Shown in pieces: positions 54,052-63,725 of a stretch of 64,000 bases of DNA (position 1 is its first letter; each line of letters starts with the position of its first letter). The stretch is taken from assembly GCF_024622045.1 (NCBI RefSeq), contig NZ_JANKBP010000012.1; one strand, written 5' to 3'. The notes beneath the pieces are model-generated. The model did no database searches and had not been told where the DNA came from. It saw nothing but the letters and a program-made list of their open reading frames with translations. The position numbers were made by a program, and so were the translations under genes. The DNA comes from Rodentibacter caecimuris (lineage in GTDB: Bacteria; Pseudomonadota; Gammaproteobacteria; Enterobacterales; Pasteurellaceae).

Positions 54052-56451
54052 TTACACTAATTTTCCAATTAATTTTGCATACTCTTTAGCGATTTTAAGT
54101 GCTTCTTTTTCCTCTTTCCCTTGATCTAAATAAAATCCGTGATTCATCACTTCATCTTTTTCAGAATCCTCTTCAAATCCTTCAATCATTGGAATTTCAT
54201 AATGCGCACCGTTAATAAATTTAACCTCATATTTTTCAACCTGTTCCTCATGGGTAATTTCAATTTCACCTTTATCATCGGTAATGCCTTTGCCCACTTC
54301 TTTTCCGTCGGCATAGAGCGTATAAGGCATTCCCACTAGTGGTGCGGTTGAATGAGGCGATTGGAAAAACTGAATCTGCATGATGGGGGAATTTGGCGTA
54401 TGGTGTTCCGTTTCAAAACGAATGACTTCTTCCGCCTCTCCGCTTTCCTCGATCAACTCCCCCTCAATATACACATTCCCTATCAACTCAATTCCCTCGC
54501 GGTTGATGACTATCGAACCGCCCGGGCCGCTGATTTCTACCGTTTCGTAACCCTCTAAGTCAAATTGTTCGCAGATTTGTTCAAATAGTTCTCCCGCCTG
54601 CCAACTGCCGTTTTGGGCGATGTCGATGTTGAGTTCATTGCCAACGTGGATGATGGTGTCGCCGTGCACATTGACATAACGGTTATTATTAATGTTGAGG
54701 AGGTCGTCTTGTTCCACTTTGGTGATACGGTTGCGACCGATAGTTTTGATTTGGTCGCGGTTAATGGTGAGAGCTTCGTCTTGATTGACCGTTTCCGTGC
54801 GGTTGTTGCCGATGTGGACGGTTTCATTTCGGTTCACTTGTTCGGTGCGGTTATACCCCACTTGGGTGGTTTCGTCGTGTTTGACAAGGTGGTTGAGGTC
54901 TTTTTCGGCGTGGAGAAAAATCTCTTCTTGTCCGTTTTCGTCTTCAAAACGCAGTTCGTTAAAGCCATTGCCTTTATGGGTTTTGGATTTAATGGTGGTG
55001 CGGGTTTTATGTTCCGGTAGTTTATAGGGCGGTTCGGTGGTACTGTGATAGGTGCGTCCCACCACTATCGGTTGGTCCGGGTCGCCGTTGAGGTATTTGA
55101 CCAGCACTTCATCGCCGATTCGCGGTATCATCATATTACCGTATTGCGCACCCGCCCAGCCTTGAATCACCCGTATCCAGCAAGAACTGTGTTCGTCCCC
55201 GTTGCTCCGTCTGTCCCACGGGAATTGGAGTTTGACCCGTCCCCATTCATCACAGTAGATTTCTTCGCCTTCAGGGCCGACGACATGCGCCACTTGGCTG
55301 CCGCGAATAATCGGGCGGGGCTTTGGCGGGCTGCGCCAGGGTTTGTGGTGGGGGATGAGGAATAAGGTGTTTTCGTAATGGTTGCCGTTATGGGCAGGGT
55401 CGTTCTCTACGGCTTCTTCCTCTAACACACCGATTTGGCTTCCCCTATGTTCGACACGTACTACTAACCATTCTTGGTTGAATGCCGCTGAGTGGTGTCC
55501 TTCGAGGCGAAAACCATAACCGGGGATGACGCGCATATCATCTCCCGTGGCCTGTGCCGTTTCTGACTGCGCCAGTTCGGCTTCCAGCCGATAACGGCTA
55601 AAGGGGTTGCCTTGTTCATCCCGTTTGTATCGGCCGGGGTAATCGTAGTGTTCATAAACACTCGGCGAATTGACCGCACTTTTAGGCGATTGAGGTGAGG
55701 AAGAACCGTTTGGGGCAGCAGATTGAGCGGTATGTTGATGTTCTAAATTGTAGCTAGGATTTAAAAAGGTGTAATCACGGAGGGTTTGCCGGGAGGCAGT
55801 CATTTTTCGACGGTATTCAAACTGCCAAAGACTGGCAAAAGGGCGCTCGCCTGCCGGGTTGGCGTTATAGGTCAAGGTGCCTAAAATGGGCGAAGACCGA
55901 CTTTGATGGGCAAAACATAATTCGTGGCTGTCGGCATCATGTTTGAAATAATAATACCAACCTTCTTCCGCCGCCAAGCGTTCAATGAAGGCGACATCCG
56001 TTTCCCGATATTGTACGCAATATTCCCGTTCCCAATCCGACTGTAACGGTTCAACGGTGACTTTTTCCACCCGATTTTTTTGCAACAACGTGCGGATGAT
56101 TTTTTCGCTGTTTTGATGTTGGAAAATGCGGCTGTCCGACTGCAACCCCGCCCGCACTAATGCCGGCTCGACTACCATATTATAATGCGTGCGCACAAAG
56201 CCCGTTTTACCCAACCCGAATCCCGTGACAATCCCGTTCACATAACGTACCGCTTTATCCCCCTGCCAAAACGTAAACGTAACCGCTTTATCCATCAATG
56301 CCGAAAAGGGAATATTAGGGTCAAAACTGGATAACATCAATTCCAATTTAAACGGTTCGGAAAGCCCTTCGGTTAACTGAAAACTCACTACATCAAAAGG
56401 GTGTTTATCGCCGGAGTCAAGGGTGTAGCGGTAGTTGGATTGGGTTGCCAT
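54052..56451 (-). CDS. vgrG: Type VI secretion tip protein VgrG with C-terminal adaptor domain
   Basis: 799 residues. The gp27-like domain (about 1-370) and the gp5/OB-fold (GRVKLQFPWDR..CWIRVIQGWAG near 405-440) are typical. A repetitive beta-helix needle follows (HIGNNRTETV, TINRDQIKTIGRN). The tip has SGPGGSIVINREGIELIG, then a ~110-residue extension with PLVGMPYTLYADGKEVGKG and DDKGEIEI. This looks like a transthyretin-like adaptor; such domains on VgrG load Tle phospholipases in other bacteria. AAAGGA precedes the ATG. An uptake sequence is at 55673. Its 5' end is nearly identical to the gene at 1-376. Confidence 0.93.
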   Translation of the reverse strand: MATQSNYRYTLDSGDKHPFDVVSFQLTEGLSEPFKLELMLSSFDPNIPFSALMDKAVTFTFWQGDKAVRYVNGIVTGFGLGKTGFVRTHYNMVVEPALVRAGLQSDSRIFQHQNSEKIIRTLLQKNRVEKVTVEPLQSDWEREYCVQYRETDVAFIERLAAEEGWYYYFKHDADSHELCFAHQSRSSPILGTLTYNANPAGERPFASLWQFEYRRKMTASRQTLRDYTFLNPSYNLEHQHTAQSAAPNGSSSPQSPKSAVNSPSVYEHYDYPGRYKRDEQGNPFSRYRLEAELAQSETAQATGDDMRVIPGYGFRLEGHHSAAFNQEWLVVRVEHRGSQIGVLEEEAVENDPAHNGNHYENTLFLIPHHKPWRSPPKPRPIIRGSQVAHVVGPEGEEIYCDEWGRVKLQFPWDRRSNGDEHSSCWIRVIQGWAGAQYGNMMIPRIGDEVLVKYLNGDPDQPIVVGRTYHSTTEPPYKLPEHKTRTTIKSKTHKGNGFNELRFEDENGQEEIFLHAEKDLNHLVKHDETTQVGYNRTEQVNRNETVHIGNNRTETVNQDEALTINRDQIKTIGRNRITKVEQDDLLNINNNRYVNVHGDTIIHVGNELNIDIAQNGSWQAGELFEQICEQFDLEGYETVEISGPGGSIVINREGIELIGNVYIEGELIEESGEAEEVIRFETEHHTPNSPIMQIQFFQSPHSTAPLVGMPYTLYADGKEVGKGITDDKGEIEITHEEQVEKYEVKFINGAHYEIPMIEGFEEDSEKDEVMNHGFYLDQGKEEKEALKIAKEYAKLIGKLV

Positions 56452-56674
56452 AGATGTCCTTTCCTTTTAGTTTGAGAGTTCAAAGTCGGTTGGTATAACT
56501 GAATTTGTTATAAGTTACGTATTGAATTACAACGACTCAAAGCACTGAAGTAGATTCTCCCTAAATTTTTCGCCATTTTCAAGTGGTTAGGAAATATCTA
56601 TTTATAGCACTTTGTTTGCTTAAGTACATCATGAATTTATTACAAATGGTAAATTCCGCAAAAATTTTCCTCGC

Positions 56675-57682
56675 TTAGCCTAATAAGTGATAAAGCAGTA
56701 AGTTAATGCCAAATCCACCAACAACTAACCATATAAAAACAAATAAACCTAATAAAAGTGGTTTTAACCCGGCTTGTTTTATCGTACTCAGATTCGTTGT
56801 TAGACCAAGTCCCGCCATGGCAGCCATTAACAAAATCGTATCAATTTGAACTAATAAGGCGACCCATTCGGTAGGTAGTAGGTTAAAAGAATTAAATACG
56901 GCAACGAGAATAAATATCAGCGCAAAGTAAGGAATTGAAATTGCGTGATTTTGTTTCTCATCTTTGTGTAAAAAATAAGATAAGACGAGTAAAAAAGGCG
57001 CAAGCATCATCACCCGTATCATTTTTGACACCACGGCAATATCGGCAACAACAGGATTAATATTACTTCCTGCCGCATAGACTTGGGCGACCTCGTGCAC
57101 AGAAGATCCAATATAAATGCCAAACTGATGAGGGTTAATATAGTCAATCAAAATAGGGTAAAGAATAGGATATAAAAACATCGCAATCGTGCCGAAAATA
57201 ACGATTAAAGCAACGGCAACAGACACTTTATAAGAGGGGGCTCTTACAACCGGTTCGCTCGCAATGATTGCCGCCGCACCACAAATACTGCATCCGGCAC
57301 CGGTAAGAAAAACGATCTGTTTATCAACTTTTAAGATCTTAATGCCAATCCAACAGGTTATTATAAATGTCAATATCAACATAATGGCATCGGCTACTAC
57401 GGCATTCACTCCCACTTGCCCGATATCTTGTAATGTAATTCTAAAACCGTACAAAATAATGCCGAGGCGGAGCAATTTTCCTTTAGCAAAGGCCACTCCG
57501 AGATGGGTAACATGTTCGACTTTAGGGTAAAACGTATTGCCGCATAGAATACCAATGACAATCGCCAATGTTAATGTGCTGATATTTAATGTCATCATGA
57601 CTTCACTATGGCCAATTAAAAAAGCGATCGCAGTAATCACTAGTACTAAAAGCAAGCCCCAAATTAAGTTTAAATTTTTCAT
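56675..57682 (-). CDS. yeiH: YeiH-family membrane transporter (putative sulfate exporter)
   Basis: 335 residues with about 10 hydrophobic segments. Family features are GAGCSICGAAAIIASEPVV, IYIGSSVHEVAQVYAAG and AAMAGLGLTTNLSTIKQAGLKP. The YeiH/UPF0324 family is annotated as a putative sulfate exporter; transport of sulfite or a related sulfur compound has been suggested. The function is not settled. It is 216 bases after the TusA-like gene on the same strand. The usual LysR partner (YeiE) is not adjacent. Confidence 0.85.
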   Translation of the reverse strand: MKNLNLIWGLLLVLVITAIAFLIGHSEVMMTLNISTLTLAIVIGILCGNTFYPKVEHVTHLGVAFAKGKLLRLGIILYGFRITLQDIGQVGVNAVVADAIMLILTFIITCWIGIKILKVDKQIVFLTGAGCSICGAAAIIASEPVVRAPSYKVSVAVALIVIFGTIAMFLYPILYPILIDYINPHQFGIYIGSSVHEVAQVYAAGSNINPVVADIAVVSKMIRVMMLAPFLLVLSYFLHKDEKQNHAISIPYFALIFILVAVFNSFNLLPTEWVALLVQIDTILLMAAMAGLGLTTNLSTIKQAGLKPLLLGLFVFIWLVVGGFGINLLLYHLLG

Positions 57683-57898
57683 TACGATTCTCTCGTTAGC
57701 TTAAAATCACACTACAATAGCGAATTTAATTTATAAGTAAAACTAATTATAGTTATTTTAGTCGATGGGTGTTACTCAATTAGAGTAATTGAAACAAAAT
57801 AAAGCACAGAATGAGATGTGTTCATCTTTTGCTTATGCGGTAATCAAAGGTGGCTAAACGTTGTATGAATGTTTTTATAAAATTCTCTATGGATAAGC

Positions 57899-58114
57899 TT
57901 ATTTTGAACACTTGCGAAGAATAAAGGAATGATCTCCATTTGGTTGGCAAAAACAATTTAAGGTTTTACACACTAGCTCAATATCCTTAATATCGGTCTC
58001 CGTTGAAATGAGCAGCAGTAAGCTGTCATTTTCCGTGAGGGTTGCCAGCGCTTTTTTTATCATCAGCAATGGCAAGGGGCAGCGATAATTTCGCGTATCA
58101 AGTTGATAATCCAT
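57899..58114 (-). CDS. TusA/SirA-family sulfur-carrier-like protein
   Basis: 71 residues. The active-site motif CPLPLL near residue 13 (YRCPLPLLMIKKAL) marks the TusA family, where the Cys carries a sulfane sulfur between enzymes. The length is normal. Its ATG is 3 bases after the stop of the hemerythrin gene, so the two are co-translated. Whether it serves tRNA thiolation (TusA proper) or another sulfur pathway (YedF/YeeD type) cannot be told by reading. Confidence 0.85.
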   Translation of the reverse strand: MDYQLDTRNYRCPLPLLMIKKALATLTENDSLLLLISTETDIKDIELVCKTLNCFCQPNGDHSFILRKCSK

Positions 58115-58117
58115 AAA

Positions 58118-58630
58118 TCAAGGATGACGCCGTTTCGACATAACTTGGCCAATCGCATTTAACTCAGTTTCAGACAAGTATTGTTTACCCAGCTCAAAAA
58201 GAGGTTCTTCAATAGCAATATGGTTAGCGTAGCCCGAGATGAATCGTTGAATGAGTGCCGAATCTATTTTATCGGTTTTTTGTGCGATTAATGCTTCTAA
58301 TTGTTTAGAAAGTTCAAACCAATTTTTATGTAAATCAAGATGTTGGCGTTCCAGCTCCGCTACTTTTGATTTCGTTTCCGGTCGTTTAGCCATTAATGCA
58401 GGAAAAAAATCTTTTTCTTCATCATCATGGTGAAGCGGTGCGGCTTGATTAAAATACTGCAAAATAATTTTTATGTCGTTCAGTACTGCTTGATTTATGC
58501 CGTTCTTTTCTAAATAGTCGGGTAATAGACTAAGCTGATGACAAAAACGTTTGACCTTACCATGGCAGGCATAAAGCATGTCGATGGGTTCATTCCAAGT
58601 GGCGAATTGCTGAGGTTCAAGAATTTGCAT
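58118..58630 (-). CDS. Hemerythrin-domain protein
   Basis: 170 residues. An HHE-type four-helix bundle with candidate di-iron ligands in LHHDDEEKDFFPAL, RQHLDLH and NHIAIEEPLFELG. These proteins bind oxygen, nitric oxide or act in Fe-S repair. AAGGA precedes the ATG. It is followed at once by the TusA-like gene, suggesting a joint role in sulfur or iron-sulfur chemistry under oxidative or nitrosative stress. That pairing is inference. Confidence 0.85.
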   Translation of the reverse strand: MQILEPQQFATWNEPIDMLYACHGKVKRFCHQLSLLPDYLEKNGINQAVLNDIKIILQYFNQAAPLHHDDEEKDFFPALMAKRPETKSKVAELERQHLDLHKNWFELSKQLEALIAQKTDKIDSALIQRFISGYANHIAIEEPLFELGKQYLSETELNAIGQVMSKRRHP

Positions 58631-58651
58631 AATTTTCCTTCTTTTTGTGTG

Positions 58652-58681
58652 AAAAGTGCGGTCATTTTTGACCGCACTTTT
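58652..58681. terminator. Terminator from two inverted uptake sequences after tgt
   Basis: AAAAGTGCGGTC (58652-58663) pairs perfectly with GACCGCACTTTT (58670-58681) with a short loop. It ends the queA-tgt transcripts ahead of the hemerythrin gene. Confidence 0.9.
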
Positions 58682-58687
58682 ACTGCC

Positions 58688-59851
58688 CTATTCGGATTGT
58701 GGTGATGGCGTGGTATCAAGTTGCAATGGGGGAATCGGTTTTCCCATTCTGGTATAAAATTCAGTCACAAAATCATCAAAGCGATCCTCTTCGATAGCTT
58801 GACGAATTTCCGCCATTAAACGCTGATAATAACGTAGATTGTGGATCGTATTTAAGCGTGCGCCTAAAATCTCACCACATTTATCTAAATGATATAAATA
58901 GGCTTTCGTGTAATTTTTACAGGTGTAGCAATCACAATGAGGATCAAGCGGAGTGGTGTCATCACGATATTTGGCATTGCGGATTTTTACAATACCATCC
59001 GTGACAAACAAATGGCCGTTACGGGCATTACGGGTCGGCATGACGCAATCAAACATATCAATGCCGCGGCGAACGCCTTCTACTAAATCCTCCGGTTTTC
59101 CTACGCCCATTAAATAGCGCGGTTTGTCGGCAGGAATTTGCGGGCAAATGTATTCCAAAATACGGTGCATATCTTCTTTTGGTTCACCCACGGCTAACCC
59201 TCCCACAGCATAACCGTCAAAGCCAATATTGACTAAGCCTTCCAACGAAATTTTACGCAATTCTTCAAATACGCCCCCTTGAATGATACCGAAAAGTGCA
59301 TTTTTATTGCCAAGTTCATCAAAGCGATCACGACTGCGTTTTGCCCAGCGAAGAGACATTTCCATAGATTTTTTGGCATAGTCAAAGGTTGCCGGATAAG
59401 GGGTACATTCATCGAAAATCATCACAATATCCGAACCGAGATCGTATTGAATTTCCATAGATTTTTCCGGCGAAAGGAAGATTCGTTCACCATTAATCGG
59501 GTTTTGGAATTTTACGCCTTCCTCTGTGATTTTGCGTAATTTACCAAGGCTAAATACTTGGAAACCGCCGCTATCCGTCAAAATAGGACGATGCCACTGC
59601 ATAAAATCGTGTAAATCACCGTGTTTACGCATCACTTCCTGTCCGGGGCGTAGCCATAAATGGAAGGTATTGCCAAGTAAAATTTCAGCCCCCGTTGCAC
59701 GAACTTCTTCAGGGGTCATGCCTTTCACCGTACCATAGGTACCCACCGGCATAAATGCGGGGGTTTCCACTTTAAACGTACCCTGTGGGCGTTCAAATAC
59801 TAATCGACCTCGGCGTGCGTTACCGCTTGTTTTATCTAATTCATATTTCAT
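58688..59851 (-). CDS. tgt: tRNA-guanine transglycosylase
   Basis: 387 residues. It replaces the wobble guanine of certain tRNAs with the queuosine precursor preQ1. The substrate pocket LTDSGGFQVFSL, the nucleophile segment (MVIFDECTPYP; FDCVMPTRNARNG) and the zinc site HCDCYTCKNYTKAYLYHL are present. Length is normal. GAGG precedes the ATG. It follows queA on the same strand, separated by a hairpin. Confidence 0.98.
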   Translation of the reverse strand: MKYELDKTSGNARRGRLVFERPQGTFKVETPAFMPVGTYGTVKGMTPEEVRATGAEILLGNTFHLWLRPGQEVMRKHGDLHDFMQWHRPILTDSGGFQVFSLGKLRKITEEGVKFQNPINGERIFLSPEKSMEIQYDLGSDIVMIFDECTPYPATFDYAKKSMEMSLRWAKRSRDRFDELGNKNALFGIIQGGVFEELRKISLEGLVNIGFDGYAVGGLAVGEPKEDMHRILEYICPQIPADKPRYLMGVGKPEDLVEGVRRGIDMFDCVMPTRNARNGHLFVTDGIVKIRNAKYRDDTTPLDPHCDCYTCKNYTKAYLYHLDKCGEILGARLNTIHNLRYYQRLMAEIRQAIEEDRFDDFVTEFYTRMGKPIPPLQLDTTPSPQSE

Positions 59852-59890
59852 TTTATTTCCTCAACGAATAAACAGTTCGAAGATATCAGT

Positions 59891-59918
59891 AAAAAAGCCT
59901 GTTTGAGCAAACAGGCTT
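59891..59918 (-). terminator. Terminator between queA and tgt
   Basis: AAGCCTGTTT (59895-59904) pairs with AAACAGGCTT (59909-59918). On the minus strand it is followed by a run of six T, so it ends queA transcripts before tgt at least partly. Confidence 0.85.
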
Positions 59919-59972
59919 CATTCTTGGGGTAGCCCGGTATTGTAGGTGTTGCTTTTATTTAAGTCAAACGGC

Positions 59973-61064
59973 TTATTCCAATCCCTTCACTCGGGCATTT
60001 TTCGTAATAAACATGGCATCACCGTAACTGAAAAAACGGTAGCAATTTTCGACCGCACTTTTGTAGGCGTTCATTGTGTGGGTAAAACCGGCAAAGGCGG
60101 AAACCAGCATAATTAATGTACTTTCCGGTAAATGGAAATTAGTGATTAACACATCCACCACACGGAATTTTTTACCGGGATAAATGAAAATTGAGGTATC
60201 GGAAAAATAAGGCTCGATTAAATCCGGATTGCCGTTTTCCTCTGCGGATAAAGCGGCGGTTTCAATGGAACGAACGGAGGTTGTTCCTACCGCAATAACA
60301 CGTTTTCCGGCTTTTTTGGTTTCAATAATCGCATTGCACACTTCCTGCGAAAGCTCTACATATTCCGCATGCATAATGTGATCTTCAATATTTTCCACCC
60401 GTACGGGTTGAAATGTGCCTGCCCCCACATGGAGCGTCACAAATTCAAAATTGACACCTTTGGCTTGAAGCTTTGCCAATAGTTCATCATCAAAATGCAA
60501 ACCGGCTGTCGGTGCCGCCACCGCACCGGGAACTTTGTTATAAACCGTTTGATAGCATTCTTGATCCTCCTCCTCATCGGGGCGATCAATATAAGGCGGT
60601 AATGGCATATGGCCTATTTGTTGCAACACCGTTAAAAGTGCGGTGGATTTATCGGTTAATTCGACTTCAAAAAGTGTATCGTGACGTGCAGTCATCACCG
60701 CTTGAATACCTTTATTTTCGCCCAGTTTATCTTCCCCTAAAAATAATTCGGTGCCTTCCTTAGGCGATTTTGAGGAGCGAATGTGAGCGAGAAAGCGGTG
60801 TTCATCCAGCATACGTTCAACCAGCACTTCAATTTTTCCGCCACTGGCTTTGCGTCCAAACATTCGCGCAGGAATAACACGGGTATTATTAAAAATTAAC
60901 AAATCGCCGGCATCAATAAGATCAAATACATCGGTGAAAGTGCGGTGAGAAATTTCACCGTTTTCGCCATTTAACGTCAATAAGCGACAAGAAGAGCGAT
61001 CTTTTTTGGGATAACGGGCGATAAGTTCATCGGGTAAATCAAAGTGGAAATCTGAAACACGCAT
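59973..61064 (-). CDS. queA: S-adenosylmethionine:tRNA ribosyltransferase-isomerase
   Basis: 363 residues. It builds epoxyqueuosine on tRNA after Tgt has acted. Recognised from MRVSDFHFDLPDELIA, the segment FNNTRVIPARMFG, GAVAAPTAGLHFD and HVGAGTFQPVR. I chose the MRVSDF start (61064), the family start; an ATG two codons upstream (61070) is equally possible, and neither has a clear ribosome site. Uptake sequences at 60052, 60636 and 60938. Confidence 0.96.
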   Translation of the reverse strand: MRVSDFHFDLPDELIARYPKKDRSSCRLLTLNGENGEISHRTFTDVFDLIDAGDLLIFNNTRVIPARMFGRKASGGKIEVLVERMLDEHRFLAHIRSSKSPKEGTELFLGEDKLGENKGIQAVMTARHDTLFEVELTDKSTALLTVLQQIGHMPLPPYIDRPDEEEDQECYQTVYNKVPGAVAAPTAGLHFDDELLAKLQAKGVNFEFVTLHVGAGTFQPVRVENIEDHIMHAEYVELSQEVCNAIIETKKAGKRVIAVGTTSVRSIETAALSAEENGNPDLIEPYFSDTSIFIYPGKKFRVVDVLITNFHLPESTLIMLVSAFAGFTHTMNAYKSAVENCYRFFSYGDAMFITKNARVKGLE

Positions 61065-61122
61065 AATCATATTGGGTTGATAAAAAGATGGGGTAGTCTA
61101 GTTGGAATGATTGGTAAGCTCA

Positions 61123-61148
61123 AGGGGAAATATTCACTATTTCCCCTC
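61123..61148 (-). terminator. Hairpin after pssA
   Basis: AGGGGAAATA (61123-61132) pairs with TATTTCCCCT (61139-61148). The T run is weak, so termination may be partial. Confidence 0.6.
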
Positions 61149-61155
61149 TATCATA

Positions 61156-62523
61156 TTAAAGAATCATTTTTACTAATTTATCCGCTTTAACTCGGGCAAA
61201 CTTTTTCAGTAATTTTTGAACCGGCTCAGGGTACTGAGACAGTTCTTCCAATTCGGCATAATGGCTTAATACGGTGGTATGCTGACGAATATGATTTAAT
61301 TCTTTCTCAACTTGATCACGTAATTCTTGTTTCGGATCGTGAATCAACAAACCATTTTCCGCATCTAAACGCCAAGCGCGCGGATTTAAGTTATTACCGG
61401 TCAGTAAAATGTAGCGATTATCCACCCACACCCCTTTTAAGTGGTATGTGTTATCGCCGTCTTTCCATAAACGGATTGTTAATCGACCCTGTTCAATGTC
61501 TTGCTGGAATTTTTCACAAAAATGACGGAGATTACTTTCATATAAATAAGGTAAGGCGCCCGCCATTTTGAAAGGTTGTTCCGGTGGAATATAAAAATCG
61601 TTTGCTACTTTGTCACCTACGATAATTTCGATTTTCTTCCCTTCTTCCAGTAAACGGGCAATTTTAACTTGCAGGGGACGGGGAAAATTAAAATAAGGTG
61701 TACAAACCACCAAATTTTCTTGAACTTGTAAAAATAAATCTTCAATGATTTGGTTTAATTCATTGCCTGACGCACCTAAACCAAATAATGGCGAAACACT
61801 TAAAATATCGGAAAAACCGACCGCACTTTCCAAACTATATTCCGCATGACTGGCTAAATTTTTACGATAAGCGCGAATAGCCGAGCGAATTTCTTTGGTA
61901 CGGGGACGATTTGCCACATCAAGCGGATGAACGGCATTCAGGTCTAATAAATGCTCATTAATAAAATTTACCATTGAATCGGCTAATTCTGCATTCGTGA
62001 TTTTTTGATAGCGATCGTAGCGGTATTTACCGTCTTGTTGTAAGTACACGTTGTTGATACTCGCGCCACTATAAAGCACCGTATCATCAAAAATAAATCC
62101 CTTGATATGTAAAACGCCGAACACTTCACGGGTATTAATCGGCACGCCGAAAAATATATTCGGATCCTCTGAAAGTTGATAGGTTTGACGCTGTTCCACA
62201 TACCAATCGGCATTGGTCGCCGATTTTTCCGCGCCCAATAAATTGCGCTGACCACGATGCCAATCCACAAGAATTTTAATGTCTAAATCAGGCTGTTCTT
62301 GTTTTATACGATAAATTTCATCAAGAATTTCTTGCCCCGCTTCATCTTTTTGCCAGTAAAGTGCGGTTACATAAATACGTTTTTGGGCATTTCTAATTAA
62401 TTCAATAATCTGAGTTTTAAATTCAGTCGGACTAAACAAAAATTCCACTTGCGTTTTTTCTAAAGGCAAAAAAGGCAGATTTGTGAGATTTTGTTCTGCT
62501 CGTTTTAATTTATTGATTAACAT
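61156..62523 (-). CDS. pssA: CDP-diacylglycerol-serine O-phosphatidyltransferase
   Basis: 455 residues. It makes phosphatidylserine, the precursor of phosphatidylethanolamine. It is the gram-negative type II enzyme of the PLD superfamily, with two HKD motifs: H139/K141/D146 in LHIKGFIFDD and the second in HLKGVWVDN near residue 357, followed by TGNNLNPRAW. It is a separate housekeeping member, unrelated in context to the PLD effector at 51966. Uptake sequences at 61820 and 62359. Confidence 0.96.
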   Translation of the reverse strand: MLINKLKRAEQNLTNLPFLPLEKTQVEFLFSPTEFKTQIIELIRNAQKRIYVTALYWQKDEAGQEILDEIYRIKQEQPDLDIKILVDWHRGQRNLLGAEKSATNADWYVEQRQTYQLSEDPNIFFGVPINTREVFGVLHIKGFIFDDTVLYSGASINNVYLQQDGKYRYDRYQKITNAELADSMVNFINEHLLDLNAVHPLDVANRPRTKEIRSAIRAYRKNLASHAEYSLESAVGFSDILSVSPLFGLGASGNELNQIIEDLFLQVQENLVVCTPYFNFPRPLQVKIARLLEEGKKIEIIVGDKVANDFYIPPEQPFKMAGALPYLYESNLRHFCEKFQQDIEQGRLTIRLWKDGDNTYHLKGVWVDNRYILLTGNNLNPRAWRLDAENGLLIHDPKQELRDQVEKELNHIRQHTTVLSHYAELEELSQYPEPVQKLLKKFARVKADKLVKMIL

Positions 62524-62672
62524 AATTTGTCTCTGTATTCTCTAGGAATGGGCTAGTTTACAATATTTCTCCGATGGATTGATAGAAAAAAGGTTTTTTT
62601 TCGTTATAATGCTCACAAAATTTGACATTTTTTGGCGAATTATTATCCAATTTTTTTCTTGAGTATCCTTTT

Positions 62673-63725
62673 ATGAACAATTCCCGCAAGCCGACTTTTC
62701 AAACCAATCCCCGTAAATCTTTCCAAGAACAACGTTCTGAACGCGATGTTTCTCCACGTTTTAATGAGCAAAAACATCGTGAAAATCGACCGCACTTTGA
62801 TAAAAAACATAGTGAGGGAAAAAAACAACCTCGTTTTCAACAAGAAGTCCGTGAGCCGCGTGTTGCTGAGCTTTCTTTAAATAAAAGTGGCAGAGCACAA
62901 GGTAATGTCAAAGTTTTGGTGAAAAGCACGGGGACGGCATACAAACCAAAAGAAAAGAAAACCGGCGCACTTTCCCCCCGCGCACCGGAAAAAATTAAGA
63001 AAAATCGGGCGGAAGAAATGAAAGTCTATGGTGAAAATGCCTGTTTAGCGTTATTTAATAATCGTCCAGAAAGTATTGTTCGTGTTTGGGCAACGGTGCA
63101 GATGTCGCATAAAATCGGTGAAATGTTCAGTTATTTAGCGGCAAACAAAAAAGTGTACCACGTGGTAGATAATGACGAATTATCCCTTGTGAGCGGTACG
63201 CCGCATCACGGCGGTATTTGTATGTTAGTGAAAAAACAACGCCCGTTCATGTTGCAAGGCTATTTGGATATTCCGCACGAGGAAGATTGTTTAGTGCTGT
63301 TAGACAATGTAGATAATGCTCAAAATATTGGCGGAGTACTGCGTACCTGTGCATTTTATGGGGTGAAGAATGTCGTAACCAATAATGCCGATAATCTACA
63401 TTCTGCGGCGGCTATGCGTGTTGCGGAAGGTGGCGCGGAATATATCCGTTTATTAGAATGTTTAGATATTGAATCCGCATTACAACAACTTCGCCAAAGC
63501 GGGTATCAAGTAATACATGTTGCGCAAGACAAAGAGGGGACGACTCTTGATTCGGTTCAATTTAATAAAAAAGTCGCATTTTTATTCAGTGAAAGCGGCA
63601 CGTTAGATTTATACGAAAGACCAGATGTAAGTGTTCGTTTATCTTTAAATAGCCCATTAAAAAATGGCTTAAATATTGCGGTAAACAGTGGCATTCTGTT
63701 GTCGAAATGGTATTTTTCAAAGTAA
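62673..63725 (+). CDS. TrmH-family RNA 2'-O-methyltransferase (YfiF-like)
   Basis: 350 residues. The first ~110 are basic and low-complexity, probably RNA binding. A substrate-binding domain follows (VYGENACLALFNNRPE), then the SPOUT knot: LLDNVDNAQNIGGVLRTCAF, FLFSESGTLD (in place of the usual GxEGxG) and LNSPLKNGLNIAVNSGILL. The target RNA is not known for YfiF. I chose the ATG at 62673 (MNNSRKP); the in-frame upstream start at 62622 adds a non-conserved stretch. An uptake sequence lies at 62789. Confidence 0.88.
   Translation: MNNSRKPTFQTNPRKSFQEQRSERDVSPRFNEQKHRENRPHFDKKHSEGKKQPRFQQEVREPRVAELSLNKSGRAQGNVKVLVKSTGTAYKPKEKKTGALSPRAPEKIKKNRAEEMKVYGENACLALFNNRPESIVRVWATVQMSHKIGEMFSYLAANKKVYHVVDNDELSLVSGTPHHGGICMLVKKQRPFMLQGYLDIPHEEDCLVLLDNVDNAQNIGGVLRTCAFYGVKNVVTNNADNLHSAAAMRVAEGGAEYIRLLECLDIESALQQLRQSGYQVIHVAQDKEGTTLDSVQFNKKVAFLFSESGTLDLYERPDVSVRLSLNSPLKNGLNIAVNSGILLSKWYFSK

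Noticed and set aside
54613..55020. 135-codon plus-strand frame inside vgrG
   Set aside because: It is the antisense of the repetitive needle of VgrG; the Val/Phe/Asp-rich product is an artefact of that repeat.
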